Positions 1 to 7,757 of a stretch of 25,473 nucleotides of DNA are shown piece after piece. Under the pieces are notes generated by a model. The model had not been told where the DNA came from. It saw nothing but the letters and a program-made list of their open reading frames with translations, and did no database searches. The stretch is from the NCBI GenBank assembly GCA_009937555.1, contig JAACFD010000004.1, positions 1 through 25,473 on the forward strand. The letters run 5' to 3'. The DNA is from Chlamydiales bacterium. GTDB taxonomy: Bacteria; Chlamydiota; Chlamydiia; Chlamydiales; JAACFD01. The translations under genes were made by a program, and so were the position numbers. How positions within the stretch are numbered: position 1 is the first letter of the stretch; each line of letters starts with the position of its first letter.

Positions 1-548
1 ATGCCCTTCACTACCTTTTTGTAGGGGAGTTAAAAGAGCTGTGTAGACAGCTAAAGCTTCCCATCAAAGGTAAGAAGCCTGAACTTATTCAGCGTATAGC
101 TGTCTTTTTAGAGTCTGGCAAAATTTACAGTGCCCCAAAGTATCCGGAAGTTTCATTAGCTAAGAAAAATAAAAGCTACCCATTACATCCAAAAACATTA
201 GTTTTACATGGCGCATATAAAAATGATTTAGCTACCCGAAACTTTATGAAATCGTTAATAGGGGAGCACTTTCATTTTACTGTTTATGGACAAGACTGGA
301 TAAAGCAGAAGTGGTTTGACGGGAGCCCTCCCACTTACATGGAGCTAGCTAGTTTTTGGGAGAAAGAGTATCAAGCCCGAAAGGGAAAAAAATCACCATT
401 GAAAAGAGAGTGGGCATACCTAAACTTTATCAGAGATTACCTTGAGAAGAACCCTAGCAGCTCTCAAGAAGAAATTACTCAAGAGTGGGAAAAAGAAAGG
501 CTTAAGCACAAGAAAGAAGTAGAACTTATTGTTAAAGTAACTTTTTGA
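1..548 (+). CDS. SAP-domain / DUF6434-like protein (5' end cut by the window edge)
   Basis: The reading frame that begins at base 3 is open from the left edge to the TGA at 546-548, so the real start lies outside the window; the ATG at 246 is internal. Bases about 27-113 encode a helix-turn-helix-like SAP motif (core LKELCRQLKLPIKGKKPELI), a fold that often binds DNA. Bases about 180-350 encode a stretch resembling the DUF6434 module usually paired with SAP domains in small bacterial proteins (YKND..TRNFMKSLIGEHFHF...WI). The C-terminus is highly charged and probably helical. The protein is likely cytoplasmic. No biochemical role is established for this pairing to my knowledge. The next gene starts 7 bases downstream, so the two are probably co-transcribed. 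The frame is certain; the family call rests on pattern memory. Confidence 0.7.
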   Translation, partial: ALHYLFVGELKELCRQLKLPIKGKKPELIQRIAVFLESGKIYSAPKYPEVSLAKKNKSYPLHPKTLVLHGAYKNDLATRNFMKSLIGEHFHFTVYGQDWIKQKWFDGSPPTYMELASFWEKEYQARKGKKSPLKREWAYLNFIRDYLEKNPSSSQEEITQEWEKERLKHKKEVELIVKVTF

Positions 549-554
549 GGAATT

Positions 555-1103
555 ATGGTGGCACCTTCACTAAAAACTGAAAGGCTTTTACTGCGTCAGT
601 GGCAAGATAGCGATTTAGCTGCTTTTGCTAAAGTGAATGCCGACAAAAAAGTAATGGAATACTTTCCAAGTACACTTTCTATAGAAGAGAGTGATGCACT
701 AGCCAAAGTAATTCAACATGAGCTTCAAGAAAAAGATTATGGACTATGGGCTGTAGAAGTTTTGGGTAAAGCTTCATTTATTGGCTTTGTTGGCCTGCAT
801 TATCAGAATTTTGATGCACCCTTTACTCCATGTGTTGAAATAGGTTGGAGAATAGCACAGGAGTACTGGAGGAAAGGTTATGCTATTGAGGCAGCAAAAA
901 GGGTAGAGGAGTATGCATTTGCAGATCTAAAGCTAAAAGAGCTTGTTTCATTTACAGCTAAAGTCAATCACCGCTCTATTAAGTTAATGGAAAAGCTTGG
1001 GATGCAGCGAAATTCAGATGAAGACTTTGAGCATCCTAAACTTCCCAAGGGTCATGCTTTAAGTTGGCATGTACTGTATAGAAAAGAAAACTCATTAATA
1101 TAG
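555..1103 (+). CDS. GNAT family N-acetyltransferase (RimJ/RimL-like)
   Basis: The 182-residue protein has the layout of the RimJ/RimL branch of GNAT acetyltransferases, which move acetyl from acetyl-CoA to an amino group. It opens with the typical TERLLLRQW start, the acetyl-CoA-binding loop is near residues 103-110 (EYWRKGYA, the R-x-x-G-x-A/G motif), and the late segment NHRSIKLMEKLGM is the usual motif B region. The start is supported by a GAGG ribosome site at 547-550 that overlaps the stop of the preceding gene. A hairpin terminator follows the stop. The substrate (ribosomal protein, antibiotic, small amine) cannot be told from sequence. It is probably an accessory gene, since it is not part of the core chlamydial order that begins at lon. 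Confidence 0.85.
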   Translation: MVAPSLKTERLLLRQWQDSDLAAFAKVNADKKVMEYFPSTLSIEESDALAKVIQHELQEKDYGLWAVEVLGKASFIGFVGLHYQNFDAPFTPCVEIGWRIAQEYWRKGYAIEAAKRVEEYAFADLKLKELVSFTAKVNHRSIKLMEKLGMQRNSDEDFEHPKLPKGHALSWHVLYRKENSLI

Positions 1104-1118
1104 TTAGAGAGCAAAAAA

Positions 1119-1150
1119 AAAGACTTAGAACCGAAGTTCTAAGTCTTTTA
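1119..1150. terminator. Bidirectional intrinsic terminator
   Basis: A perfect 13-bp stem (1119-1131 with 1136-1148) closes a CGAA tetraloop. On the plus strand it is followed by TTTTA and would end the GNAT transcript. On the minus strand it is followed by a run of nine T (from the A run at 1113-1121) and would end the tRNA-Leu transcript. Confidence 0.85.
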
Positions 1151-1152
1151 TG

Positions 1153-1237
1153 TGCTCGGAACAGGACTTGAACCTGCACGCCCAAAATGAGCAAGGGATT
1201 TTAAATCCCTTGTGTCTACCAATTCCACCATCCGAGC
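1153..1237 (-). tRNA. tRNA-Leu (anticodon UAA)
   Basis: Read on the minus strand, this folds as a class II tRNA: acceptor GCTCGGA/TCCGAGC with discriminator A, D-arm with GGTGGAATTGGTAGACAC, anticodon stem AGGGA/TCCCT around a TTTAAAA loop (anticodon TAA), a long variable arm, and a T-arm with GGTTCAAGTCC. The 3' CCA is not encoded (the genome reads ACA after the acceptor). The long variable arm and discriminator A fit leucine. Confidence 0.95.
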
Positions 1238-1255
1238 AGAAATTAGAAAGACTAC

Positions 1256-1285
1256 AATTTAGCTGTTTTTAGCTTTATGAGTCAA
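1256..1285 (-). promoter_or_regulatory. Predicted promoter of tRNA-Leu
   Basis: On the minus strand, TTGACT (1280-1285) and TAAATT (1256-1261) are separated by 18 bases. The expected start of transcription lies about 10 bases before the mature tRNA 5' end. Pattern match only. Confidence 0.5.
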
Positions 1286-1301
1286 GTAAAAGTAGATAGA
1301 T

Positions 1302-2315
1302 TTAGTTTTTCATTTTAAAGAAGGAAGTTTTTCCAAGTAAAGCACCTATAAACCAGCCTGAGATATGAGCTGTATTTGCAATGCTAAGGTTGAATAGAGG
1401 TTTACCGCTAGTAATAAAGGTGATCGCAGATATAAGTTCTAAAGCCAGTAAACCTAAAGTATAAATAGCAATGAAAGTAAAGGTACTAGGGTGAACCATA
1501 TAACCTTCCCAGATAGCTATTTTCTGACGCATCCATATAAAGCCTATCATTGCTAAAACGACTCCAGAGAAGCCCAAAAAAGCCATTCCGCCCATAAGGT
1601 ATTGGCATGTATTTGAAAAGATTGCCGTTAAGATAATGAAAAGCAAGTAGCGTGTGAAAGGTACTCTAGCCTCAATCTGTTTTCCTAAAGTGCCTAGCCA
1701 TATCATATTGAAGATAAGGTGAATAAGATCTTGGTGTAAGATGGCGGGAGTAAAAAGACGCCACCATTCACCCTCCTGAATTTTATAGAAGGGTTGAAAG
1801 TGAGCAAGCCATAAATTTAAGGGGGCGTGACCAGACTTTAAAGCATAGACAATATATGAGAAAAAACCAGGGAAAGCTGAGCTAGAAAGGTTCATATCAA
1901 AAGCTAGTAACTGAAATAAATTTATATTTAGCTCAGTGGAAAGATTAAGGCCTAAAAATAAAGATGTACAGAGAGCTATGATGCTATAAGTTAAAAAGCT
2001 TTGAGGTAGAGGTCTCGTAAATTGCTTGAAATGATTCTTTGCCTTCTGTTTTTTTTGAAATACTTCCTCAAAGGCTTTATTCACAAAGTTAGCTGTTTGT
2101 TGTATATCCTGGAACTCCTTAGCGTTCGGATCTGCTAGATATACTTTTAGGTACTCTTGTGTTTTTTCAAGATCTTCTTCTTGAACAATCCATATCTGAA
2201 ATGACTCAGTTTGGTAGTGGTCGATCTCTAGCTTATTCTCAACAGCATTTAAAGATAGGTAGAGGGAAAAAACTTGAGCATGTTTACTGTTTTTGAAAGA
2301 GTGTACTAATCGCAT
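1302..2315 (-). CDS. glpG: Rhomboid family intramembrane serine protease (GlpG-like)
   Basis: The 337-residue protein has a soluble N-terminal region (about 1-100) resembling the cytosolic domain of GlpG, then six or more hydrophobic helices from about residue 106. The rhomboid active site is present: H199-x-x-x-N203 in the helix LIHLIFNMIW, the serine in GFSG (S250) and the histidine in AHISG (H317). The Ser-His pair cleaves transmembrane substrates within the inner membrane. The usual GASG is here GFSG, a tolerated variation. The gene overlaps the end of the adenylyltransferase gene by 10 bases and is the last member of the lon operon. Grouping with Lon hints at membrane protein quality control, which is inference. 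Confidence 0.9.
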   Translation of the reverse strand: MRLVHSFKNSKHAQVFSLYLSLNAVENKLEIDHYQTESFQIWIVQEEDLEKTQEYLKVYLADPNAKEFQDIQQTANFVNKAFEEVFQKKQKAKNHFKQFTRPLPQSFLTYSIIALCTSLFLGLNLSTELNINLFQLLAFDMNLSSSAFPGFFSYIVYALKSGHAPLNLWLAHFQPFYKIQEGEWWRLFTPAILHQDLIHLIFNMIWLGTLGKQIEARVPFTRYLLFIILTAIFSNTCQYLMGGMAFLGFSGVVLAMIGFIWMRQKIAIWEGYMVHPSTFTFIAIYTLGLLALELISAITFITSGKPLFNLSIANTAHISGWFIGALLGKTSFFKMKN

Positions 2316-2830
2316 AAAGAGCGCACTTTTTTAATCACTTGCGTGGTGGATAGGCCTTCAATGAGGTTTACAATATGTATACGGCCACCACAAGACTTAA
2401 CTAGTGGCGCTTCAATACAATCTTCTGAATACTCTGCACCATTAACATGCACATCAGGTTTTACCTTTCCTAAAAAATTAAGAGGGGTAGTTTCCTCAAA
2501 AAAAGTGATGAAGCTAACAAAGCCTAAGGCTGCCATCATTTGCATACGGTACTCTAAAGGAATAATAGGTCTATCAGGGGATTTATAACTCTGAATAGAT
2601 TCATCAGAGTTTAGTGCCACCAGCAAAATATCTGCCTGCTTAGAGGCTTCATAGATGATGTGTAAGTGTCCTGCATGTAGGAGGTCAAAAGAACCGTTTA
2701 GTGTAGCAATACTTTTGCCTTCAGACCTTAGTTTTTCGACTATTTCTTCTAAGTTTTCAGGTGATATGAATTTTTTATCAAACAGTTCTAAAAAAGAGCT
2801 TTTTTCCTTTGAGCAAGTAATAGTGTCCAT
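2306..2830 (-). CDS. RfaE2-like (HldE C-terminal domain) nucleotidyltransferase
   Basis: The 174-residue protein is a stand-alone cytidylyltransferase-fold enzyme. It has GSFDLLHAGH with the nucleotide-binding HxGH at H52-H55, then LVALNSDESI, PLEYRMQMMAAL and a late GLSTTQVIKKV that matches the end of bacterial HldE. This pattern is that of D-glycero-beta-D-manno-heptose 1-phosphate adenylyltransferase, which makes ADP-heptose for LPS inner core. About 35 extra residues precede the domain. It starts with a TAATG overlap with the lon stop and overlaps the rhomboid gene by 10 bases, so it is translationally coupled to both. No sugar kinase or other heptose gene lies in the window, so the substrate is not proven; a related nucleotidyl transfer is possible. 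Confidence 0.82.
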   Translation of the reverse strand: MDTITCSKEKSSFLELFDKKFISPENLEEIVEKLRSEGKSIATLNGSFDLLHAGHLHIIYEASKQADILLVALNSDESIQSYKSPDRPIIPLEYRMQMMAALGFVSFITFFEETTPLNFLGKVKPDVHVNGAEYSEDCIEAPLVKSCGGRIHIVNLIEGLSTTQVIKKVRSLCD

Positions 2831-5319
2831 TATCTTTTTCCTCTAGTTTTTTTTACTTGAGGGAAAGCAATCTTGAATACATCATCATAATGCCCAACAA
2901 AGTGGATCTTTAAGCCTTTTTTCAAGAAGGCTGGAAGTTCGTCAACATCACGTTCATTCTCTTGAGGGAAGATAATAGAGTTTAGACCTGAACGTTTAGC
3001 AGCAATTAACTTTTCCTTTACACCGCCAATAGGGAGTACTCTACCAGTGAGTGTGAGCTCTCCGGTCATACCCAAGTCATCTGCTACAGGTACGTCCATT
3101 AGTAGTGATAAAAGTGCAGTGACCATAGTAATACCAGCAGAAGGGCCATCTTTTGGAGTTGCTCCTTCAGGGATATGTATATGTACCTCAGTCTTTTTAA
3201 AGAATTCAGTTAACCCTGTGTACTGAGTAAATGAACTTAAAGTGTAACTCCAAGCTATTTGAGCAGATTCTTTCATTACCTCACCAGCTTGGCCAGTAAG
3301 TTTCATGGCTACTTTCTCATTTTTCATCTTAAGCGTTTCAATGTACAGAGTAGCACCCCCAAGAGAGGTCCAGGCTAATCCCATAGCTACACCAATAGGA
3401 GTCTTTTCATAAAAGCGATCACTAGTAAAGATAGGCTTTCCTAAAAATTCCTTCAGGTTTTTCTCTGTAACTTTTGTGACTGCAATCTTCTTTACTTTTG
3501 TTTTTCGTTGTTCTGCTTTCTTTGCAATTTTTACTGCAGTTTTTCTAAGAACTCGCTTGATTAAGTTTTCAAGGTTTCTGACACCAGCCTCACGTGCATA
3601 TCCATTAATAAGGTGCTGCAGACCCTTTTTAGAGAAAGTTATTTCTGAAGCCTTAAGGCCCATCTTCTTTCTGTTTTTAGGGATTAAAAACTTTTGCGCA
3701 ATAGCTAATTTTTCTGCAGAAATATATCCTGATAGCCTTAGTACGTCCATTCTATCTTTTAAGGGTTCAGGGATATTTTCTAAAACGTTAGCAGTTAAGA
3801 TAAATAATACATCTGAAAGGTCCGTAGGAACATCTAGGTAGTGATCAAGAAATGTATTATTTTGCTCTGGGTCTAGTACTTCTAAAAGTGCTGATGCAGG
3901 ATCACCATTAAAGCTAGAACCAATTTTATCTACTTCATCCAGCATGATAACAGGGTTCATTGTTTTACATACTTTTAGAGCCTGAACTATTTTCCCTGGC
4001 ATTGCACCAATATATGTTCGTCTGTGTCCTTTAATTTCAGCCTCATCACGCATTCCGCCAACTGAAAAACGGTAGAACTCTCTATCTAATGCATGGGCGA
4101 TACTTTTACCAATACTTGTTTTACCAACTCCTGGAGGGCCAACAAGGCAAAGTATACTTCCTCTAACTCCGCCTGTTAGTTTACCTACACCAATAAATTC
4201 TAAAATTCTGGATTTGATATCTTCTAGGCCGTAATGTTCTTTTTCTAGTATCTTCTCTGCAGCTTTTAAACTTAAGCGTTCTTTACTATAGATACCCCAA
4301 GGTACCAGTGTTAACCAGTCTAAGTAATTGCGGCATACAGAGTACTCAGATGACTGTGGGTCCAGAGAGTTGAACTTGTCTATCTCTTCTTCTATAGTTT
4401 CCATGACATCCGAAGGAACAGAGCGTTGCTTTAGTCGCTCTTCAAACTTCTCTGTATCTACAGCGCGTTCATCTTTCTCAATCCCAAGCTCTCTGCGGAT
4501 AGCTCTAAGTTGTTCACGTAAAAAATACTCTCGCTGCTGTTTATTGATATTAGTTTCAATTTTTTGATTTAGCGAAGTTTGGAGCTTAGTTAAGTCTAAC
4601 TCTTTTCTTAATAATATAAGAGCTTGGTCAATACGTTTTTGTATCTGGAAACTCTCCAATACCCTTTGTAGCTCTTCTCGAGAAGCTGTAGTTAGAGCAA
4701 CCGCAAAGTCAGCTAGCTTCCCTGGCTCAGTAAAGTCTGTATGACCTAGAAATATCTGCAGTTCTTCTTTAAATAAAGGGTTAAGTTTGAGCAGCTCTTT
4801 AATAGTGCTTATGATGCTTATAGAGTATGCTTTGAGCTCAGGTGTACTTCTTCTATTTGTAACCTTTGGGTATTTTGCATTAACAACAAGGTGCTTATTT
4901 TTCTTGCTACCCGAAGTTGCAGTGAAACGACCCTCCATATTTAGAATGATCTGAGCACCACCAGTTTCTAAAGGAATAATGCGTAGTATTCTTGCTACAA
5001 CTCCAACCTTGTAGACATCCTTAAAGTTAAGCTTGTAAATATCCTGATCTTCATCTTTGGTAAGTAAAAGACCTAAATACTTCTCCTCTTTATCAGATAA
5101 AGCTTTTAGTATCTCGTAGTAAGGACCTTGGTCAATAACTAAAGGAGCAGCCATTCCTGGAAAAAAGGGGCGCTTAGTCAAAGGGATAACAGGTAGCTTA
5201 GCTGGGAAGTTATTCTTTTTCGATTCGCCACTTTTCTCTTCGTCTTTCTCTACAGCTTCTATTACGACGTCTTCTAATTCATCTTTATTCTTGTCATCAA
5301 AGTTCATAAAATTCAACAT
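2830..5319 (-). CDS. lon: ATP-dependent protease Lon (LonA)
   Basis: A full-length LonA of 829 residues. Residues 1-40 are an acidic, lysine-rich leader, and the substrate-binding N-domain begins at about 41 (LPVIPLTKRPFFPGM). A helical region runs to about 340. The AAA+ module has Walker A GPPGVGKT at 394-401 and Walker B VIMLDEVDK near 457-465. The protease domain has the catalytic serine in PKDGPSAG (S727) and the catalytic lysine in GGVKEK (K770). It degrades damaged and regulatory proteins in the cytoplasm. The ATG at 5319 is preceded by AAAGG, while the second ATG four codons in lacks a ribosome site. The sequence is very close to chlamydial Lon as remembered. First gene of an operon with rfaE2-like and rhomboid genes. 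Confidence 0.98.
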   Translation of the reverse strand: MLNFMNFDDKNKDELEDVVIEAVEKDEEKSGESKKNNFPAKLPVIPLTKRPFFPGMAAPLVIDQGPYYEILKALSDKEEKYLGLLLTKDEDQDIYKLNFKDVYKVGVVARILRIIPLETGGAQIILNMEGRFTATSGSKKNKHLVVNAKYPKVTNRRSTPELKAYSISIISTIKELLKLNPLFKEELQIFLGHTDFTEPGKLADFAVALTTASREELQRVLESFQIQKRIDQALILLRKELDLTKLQTSLNQKIETNINKQQREYFLREQLRAIRRELGIEKDERAVDTEKFEERLKQRSVPSDVMETIEEEIDKFNSLDPQSSEYSVCRNYLDWLTLVPWGIYSKERLSLKAAEKILEKEHYGLEDIKSRILEFIGVGKLTGGVRGSILCLVGPPGVGKTSIGKSIAHALDREFYRFSVGGMRDEAEIKGHRRTYIGAMPGKIVQALKVCKTMNPVIMLDEVDKIGSSFNGDPASALLEVLDPEQNNTFLDHYLDVPTDLSDVLFILTANVLENIPEPLKDRMDVLRLSGYISAEKLAIAQKFLIPKNRKKMGLKASEITFSKKGLQHLINGYAREAGVRNLENLIKRVLRKTAVKIAKKAEQRKTKVKKIAVTKVTEKNLKEFLGKPIFTSDRFYEKTPIGVAMGLAWTSLGGATLYIETLKMKNEKVAMKLTGQAGEVMKESAQIAWSYTLSSFTQYTGLTEFFKKTEVHIHIPEGATPKDGPSAGITMVTALLSLLMDVPVADDLGMTGELTLTGRVLPIGGVKEKLIAAKRSGLNSIIFPQENERDVDELPAFLKKGLKIHFVGHYDDVFKIAFPQVKKTRGKR

Positions 5320-5377
5320 AAACCTTTACTTGTATTTACCTAATATATTTGGACTTGGCTCATTTAATAATGAAGCA

Positions 5378-5406
5378 ATTTTAGCAAGCTGCTTAAATGA
5401 TGACAA
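5378..5406 (-). promoter_or_regulatory. Predicted sigma70-type promoter of the lon operon
   Basis: On the minus strand TTGTCA (5401-5406) and TAAAAT (5378-5383) are exactly 17 bases apart, one mismatch each from consensus. Transcription would begin about 50 bases before the lon ATG. Confidence 0.65.
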
Positions 5407-5448
5407 CTCCATAAGGTATACATTTTGAGTATTTTTTCTTCTTCTCTG

Positions 5449-5465
5449 TATAGAGTGACTCTATA
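5449..5465. promoter_or_regulatory. Perfect inverted repeat, possible operator
   Basis: TATAGAG-TGA-CTCTATA: 7-bp arms around a 3-base centre, in the 269-base divergent region between lon and tsaB and 43 bases upstream of the lon -35 box. The size fits a dimeric regulator site. It is not the CIRCE heat-shock element. No regulator can be named. Confidence 0.3.
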
Positions 5466-5588
5466 TCAATGAAGGAATTTTTTGAAAAAGAAAAATAATA
5501 GCTTGTATTTCAGAAGCTTAAATATTTAAATTTAAAGTTCTGTTATCTATAATTAGCTTTTAAAAATTGTCTTAAGGTAATTAAAACC

Positions 5589-6269
5589 ATGAAAGCCTTA
5601 GTAATATGCACTAGTTTTACAAAAAATGTGTTAAGCTTATGTTCTTCAGAGGGAGTAATAAGCTTTTCAGATTCTTTACCCCAAGCTGCTCACTCAGAAG
5701 CATGCTTTTTTCAGCTGGAAGAACTTTTTAAAAATAATAGTATCCAGGATATTGAACTTATTATATGTGGCGTTGGCCCGGGATCTTTTACAGGGATTAG
5801 AGTGGGTGCTGCTATTGCTAAAGCTTTTTCTTATGCTAAAAAAATTCCTTTAGTTGGGGTTAATAGCCTTAAGGCTCATAGGCCTAAAGAAGAGAGCTAC
5901 CCGAAGTTTATTAACCTATTGGATGCCAATACCCCAGGATTTTTTGCTATAGAAGGGGCAATAGAAGGCGATGTTTGCTCATGGGGAGAAGCTTCTTTGA
6001 TTGATTCTGTGGCATTACAGGAGGTATTGAAAGGAGAAACGCCAGTTTTCTCTTTTGAAATAGAAAAGCTTAAAAGAAAATTTCATAGGATAGGGAAAGA
6101 TTTTCCTTCTGGTATAAATAGCGCTGAAATAGATGCTTACTCTCTCTATGAGGAGGGTGTTAAGTCGTTTAAAAACAATGATTTTACGTTAGATGGAAGG
6201 CTTGAGCTTGAGTACTTACGTGCTAGCCAAGCGGAGATAGAGTTAAGTAATACAGCTAGCAATGGTTGA
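5589..6269 (+). CDS. tsaB: tRNA threonylcarbamoyladenosine biosynthesis protein TsaB
   Basis: The 226-residue protein has the ASKHA-fold motif of TsaB: an early beta strand (MKALVICTS), a conserved AHS (residues 34-36) and the diagnostic GVGPGSFTGIRVG at 61-73. TsaB pairs with TsaD and TsaE to install t6A37 on tRNAs reading ANN codons; TsaB itself is a scaffold, not the catalyst. The N-terminal half is well conserved and the C-terminal half diverged, as usual. The gene sits between lon and rpsU as CT343 does in C. trachomatis (recalled). A weak AAGG lies before the ATG. The predicted rpsU promoter overlaps its stop codon. Confidence 0.93.
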   Translation: MKALVICTSFTKNVLSLCSSEGVISFSDSLPQAAHSEACFFQLEELFKNNSIQDIELIICGVGPGSFTGIRVGAAIAKAFSYAKKIPLVGVNSLKAHRPKEESYPKFINLLDANTPGFFAIEGAIEGDVCSWGEASLIDSVALQEVLKGETPVFSFEIEKLKRKFHRIGKDFPSGINSAEIDAYSLYEEGVKSFKNNDFTLDGRLELEYLRASQAEIELSNTASNG

Positions 6270-6295
6270 AATAAAAGTCTTTCCACTAGTATAAT
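6266..6295 (+). promoter_or_regulatory. Predicted promoter of rpsU-dnaJ
   Basis: TTGAAA (6266-6271) and TATAAT (6290-6295) are separated by 18 bases. The -10 is a perfect consensus. The -35 overlaps the tsaB stop codon. This leaves a 5' leader of about 77 bases before rpsU, which fits independent high expression of a ribosomal protein gene. Confidence 0.65.
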
Positions 6296-6378
6296 GGGTT
6301 TTTCTATTTATTAGGAAAATTTCAGAATAAACAAAAAATTACTTAAGTATTTAGAATTTTGAAAATTAGGAAGAAAAT

Positions 6379-6570
6379 ATGACAAGTGTAAAGCTTCGCC
6401 CTGGAGATTCAGTAGACAAAGCACTAAGAGCTTTAAAAAAGAAACTTGATAAAGAGGGTGTTATGAAAGCTGCTAAAGCTCATCGTTTTTACGATAAGCC
6501 ATCTGTAAAGAAGCGTGCAAAATCTAAAGCTGCTGCAAAATACAGAAACAAAAGCAAAAATAGAGCTTAA
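6379..6570 (+). CDS. rpsU: 30S ribosomal protein S21 (bS21)
   Basis: The 63-residue basic protein has the S21 signature: an acidic/hydrophobic start (PGDSVDKALRALKKKLDKEG) followed by HRFYDKPSVKKRAKSKAAAKYR. S21 binds the 30S platform near the anti-Shine-Dalgarno region and helps initiation. The C-terminal part is nearly identical to chlamydial S21 as I recall it, and this is the strongest single phylogenetic clue in the window. An AGGAAGAAAAT ribosome site precedes the ATG. It is co-transcribed with dnaJ, 23 bases downstream, as in Chlamydia. Confidence 0.97.
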   Translation: MTSVKLRPGDSVDKALRALKKKLDKEGVMKAAKAHRFYDKPSVKKRAKSKAAAKYRNKSKNRA

Positions 6571-6593
6571 GTCTTTTACCCTTATCTGGAATC

Positions 6594-7739
6594 ATGAGTG
6601 ACTATTATCAAACATTAGGTGTTAGCCGTTCTGCTAGCGCTTCTGAAATCAAAAAAGCCTATCGTAAGCTTGCCTTAAAGTTTCATCCTGATAAAAATCA
6701 AGGAGATGACAAGGCTGAGCAGCGCTTTAAAGAAATTTCGGAAGCGTATGAAGTCCTCAGTGATGACCAGAAACGCCAAATCTATGACCAATATGGTAAA
6801 GATGGGCTAAATGGAGCCATGGGAGGAGGTGCCGAAGGGTTCTCCTCTATGGAAGAAGCCCTTAAAACTTTCATGGGTGCATTTGGTGGAATGGGAGGAG
6901 ACTCTATTTTTGACTCCTTTTTTGGAGGAGCTGGTGGTGGAGAATCATCAAGAGCTAGAGCGGGGTCAAGTAAAAAAGCTAGCCTTAGCGTAACTTTTGA
7001 AGAAGCTGCTACTGGTACTGACAAAGAGATCATGATCTACAACTATGTGAACTGCGATACCTGTCACGGTTCTGGAGCTGCAAGTGCTAATGGCGTACAG
7101 ACATGTTCTCAGTGTGGCGGTAATGGCCAAGTATTCCAAACACGTGGCTTTTTTAGTATGTCCAGTACATGCCCTGCTTGTGCAGGTGAAGGCCAAGTCA
7201 TTACAGACCCTTGTAAGAGTTGTCAAGGTCATGGCCGAATAAAGAAAAAAGAAACAATCTCTGTTCAGATTCCTGCTGGTGTAGATGATGGAATGCGTCT
7301 AAAAATGTCAGGAAGAGGTGATGCTGGGTATAACGGCGGACCTAATGGTGATTTGTATATCTTTATTCAGCTTAAAGAGCACAATGTTTTCCAAAGAGAA
7401 GGGGATGATGTTATACTAGAGCTGCCGGTTTCATTTACTGAAGCTGCTCTAGGGTGTAAAAAAGAAATTCCTCTTTTATCTGGAGAGAGTAATCGTATTA
7501 CTATTCCTGAAGGAACTCAACCAGGTAAAATCTTAAGAGTAAAAGGTAAAGGTTTCCCTAATGTTCACCATCATGGTCAGGGAGATCTATTAGTGGTCGT
7601 TATCATTGAAACACCTGTAAATCTAAACTCTGAGCAAAAAAAGATTCTAGAGTCTTTTCAACAGTCTGAGACAGACAAGAACAATCCCAGAAAGCAAGGC
7701 TTTTGGGATAAAGTGAAAATTTTTTTTTCGAAAAAGTAA
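6594..7739 (+). CDS. dnaJ: Molecular chaperone DnaJ (type I Hsp40)
   Basis: A complete 381-residue type I DnaJ. The J domain (1-70) carries the HPD triad at 31-33, which stimulates DnaK ATP hydrolysis. A Gly/Phe-rich linker runs from about 75 to 118. Four CxxCxGxG zinc repeats lie at 154-161, 171-178, 193-200 and 207-214, all intact. The two C-terminal client-binding beta domains follow. It ends in a basic-aromatic tail (KVKIFFSKK) similar to the tail of chlamydial DnaJ. The start codon has only a weak GGA ribosome site, so translation may partly depend on coupling to rpsU. It converges on the yycJ gene with an 18-base gap and no clear terminator. Confidence 0.98.
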   Translation: MSDYYQTLGVSRSASASEIKKAYRKLALKFHPDKNQGDDKAEQRFKEISEAYEVLSDDQKRQIYDQYGKDGLNGAMGGGAEGFSSMEEALKTFMGAFGGMGGDSIFDSFFGGAGGGESSRARAGSSKKASLSVTFEEAATGTDKEIMIYNYVNCDTCHGSGAASANGVQTCSQCGGNGQVFQTRGFFSMSSTCPACAGEGQVITDPCKSCQGHGRIKKKETISVQIPAGVDDGMRLKMSGRGDAGYNGGPNGDLYIFIQLKEHNVFQREGDDVILELPVSFTEAALGCKKEIPLLSGESNRITIPEGTQPGKILRVKGKGFPNVHHHGQGDLLVVVIIETPVNLNSEQKKILESFQQSETDKNNPRKQGFWDKVKIFFSKK

Positions 7740-7757
7740 AAGCTTGTCTAGCGTTCT

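Noticed and set aside
6811..6993. Open frames overlapping the Gly/Phe region of dnaJ on both strands
   Set aside because: They arise from the GGA/GGT-rich low-complexity DNA of dnaJ and have no ribosome sites or recognisable proteins.
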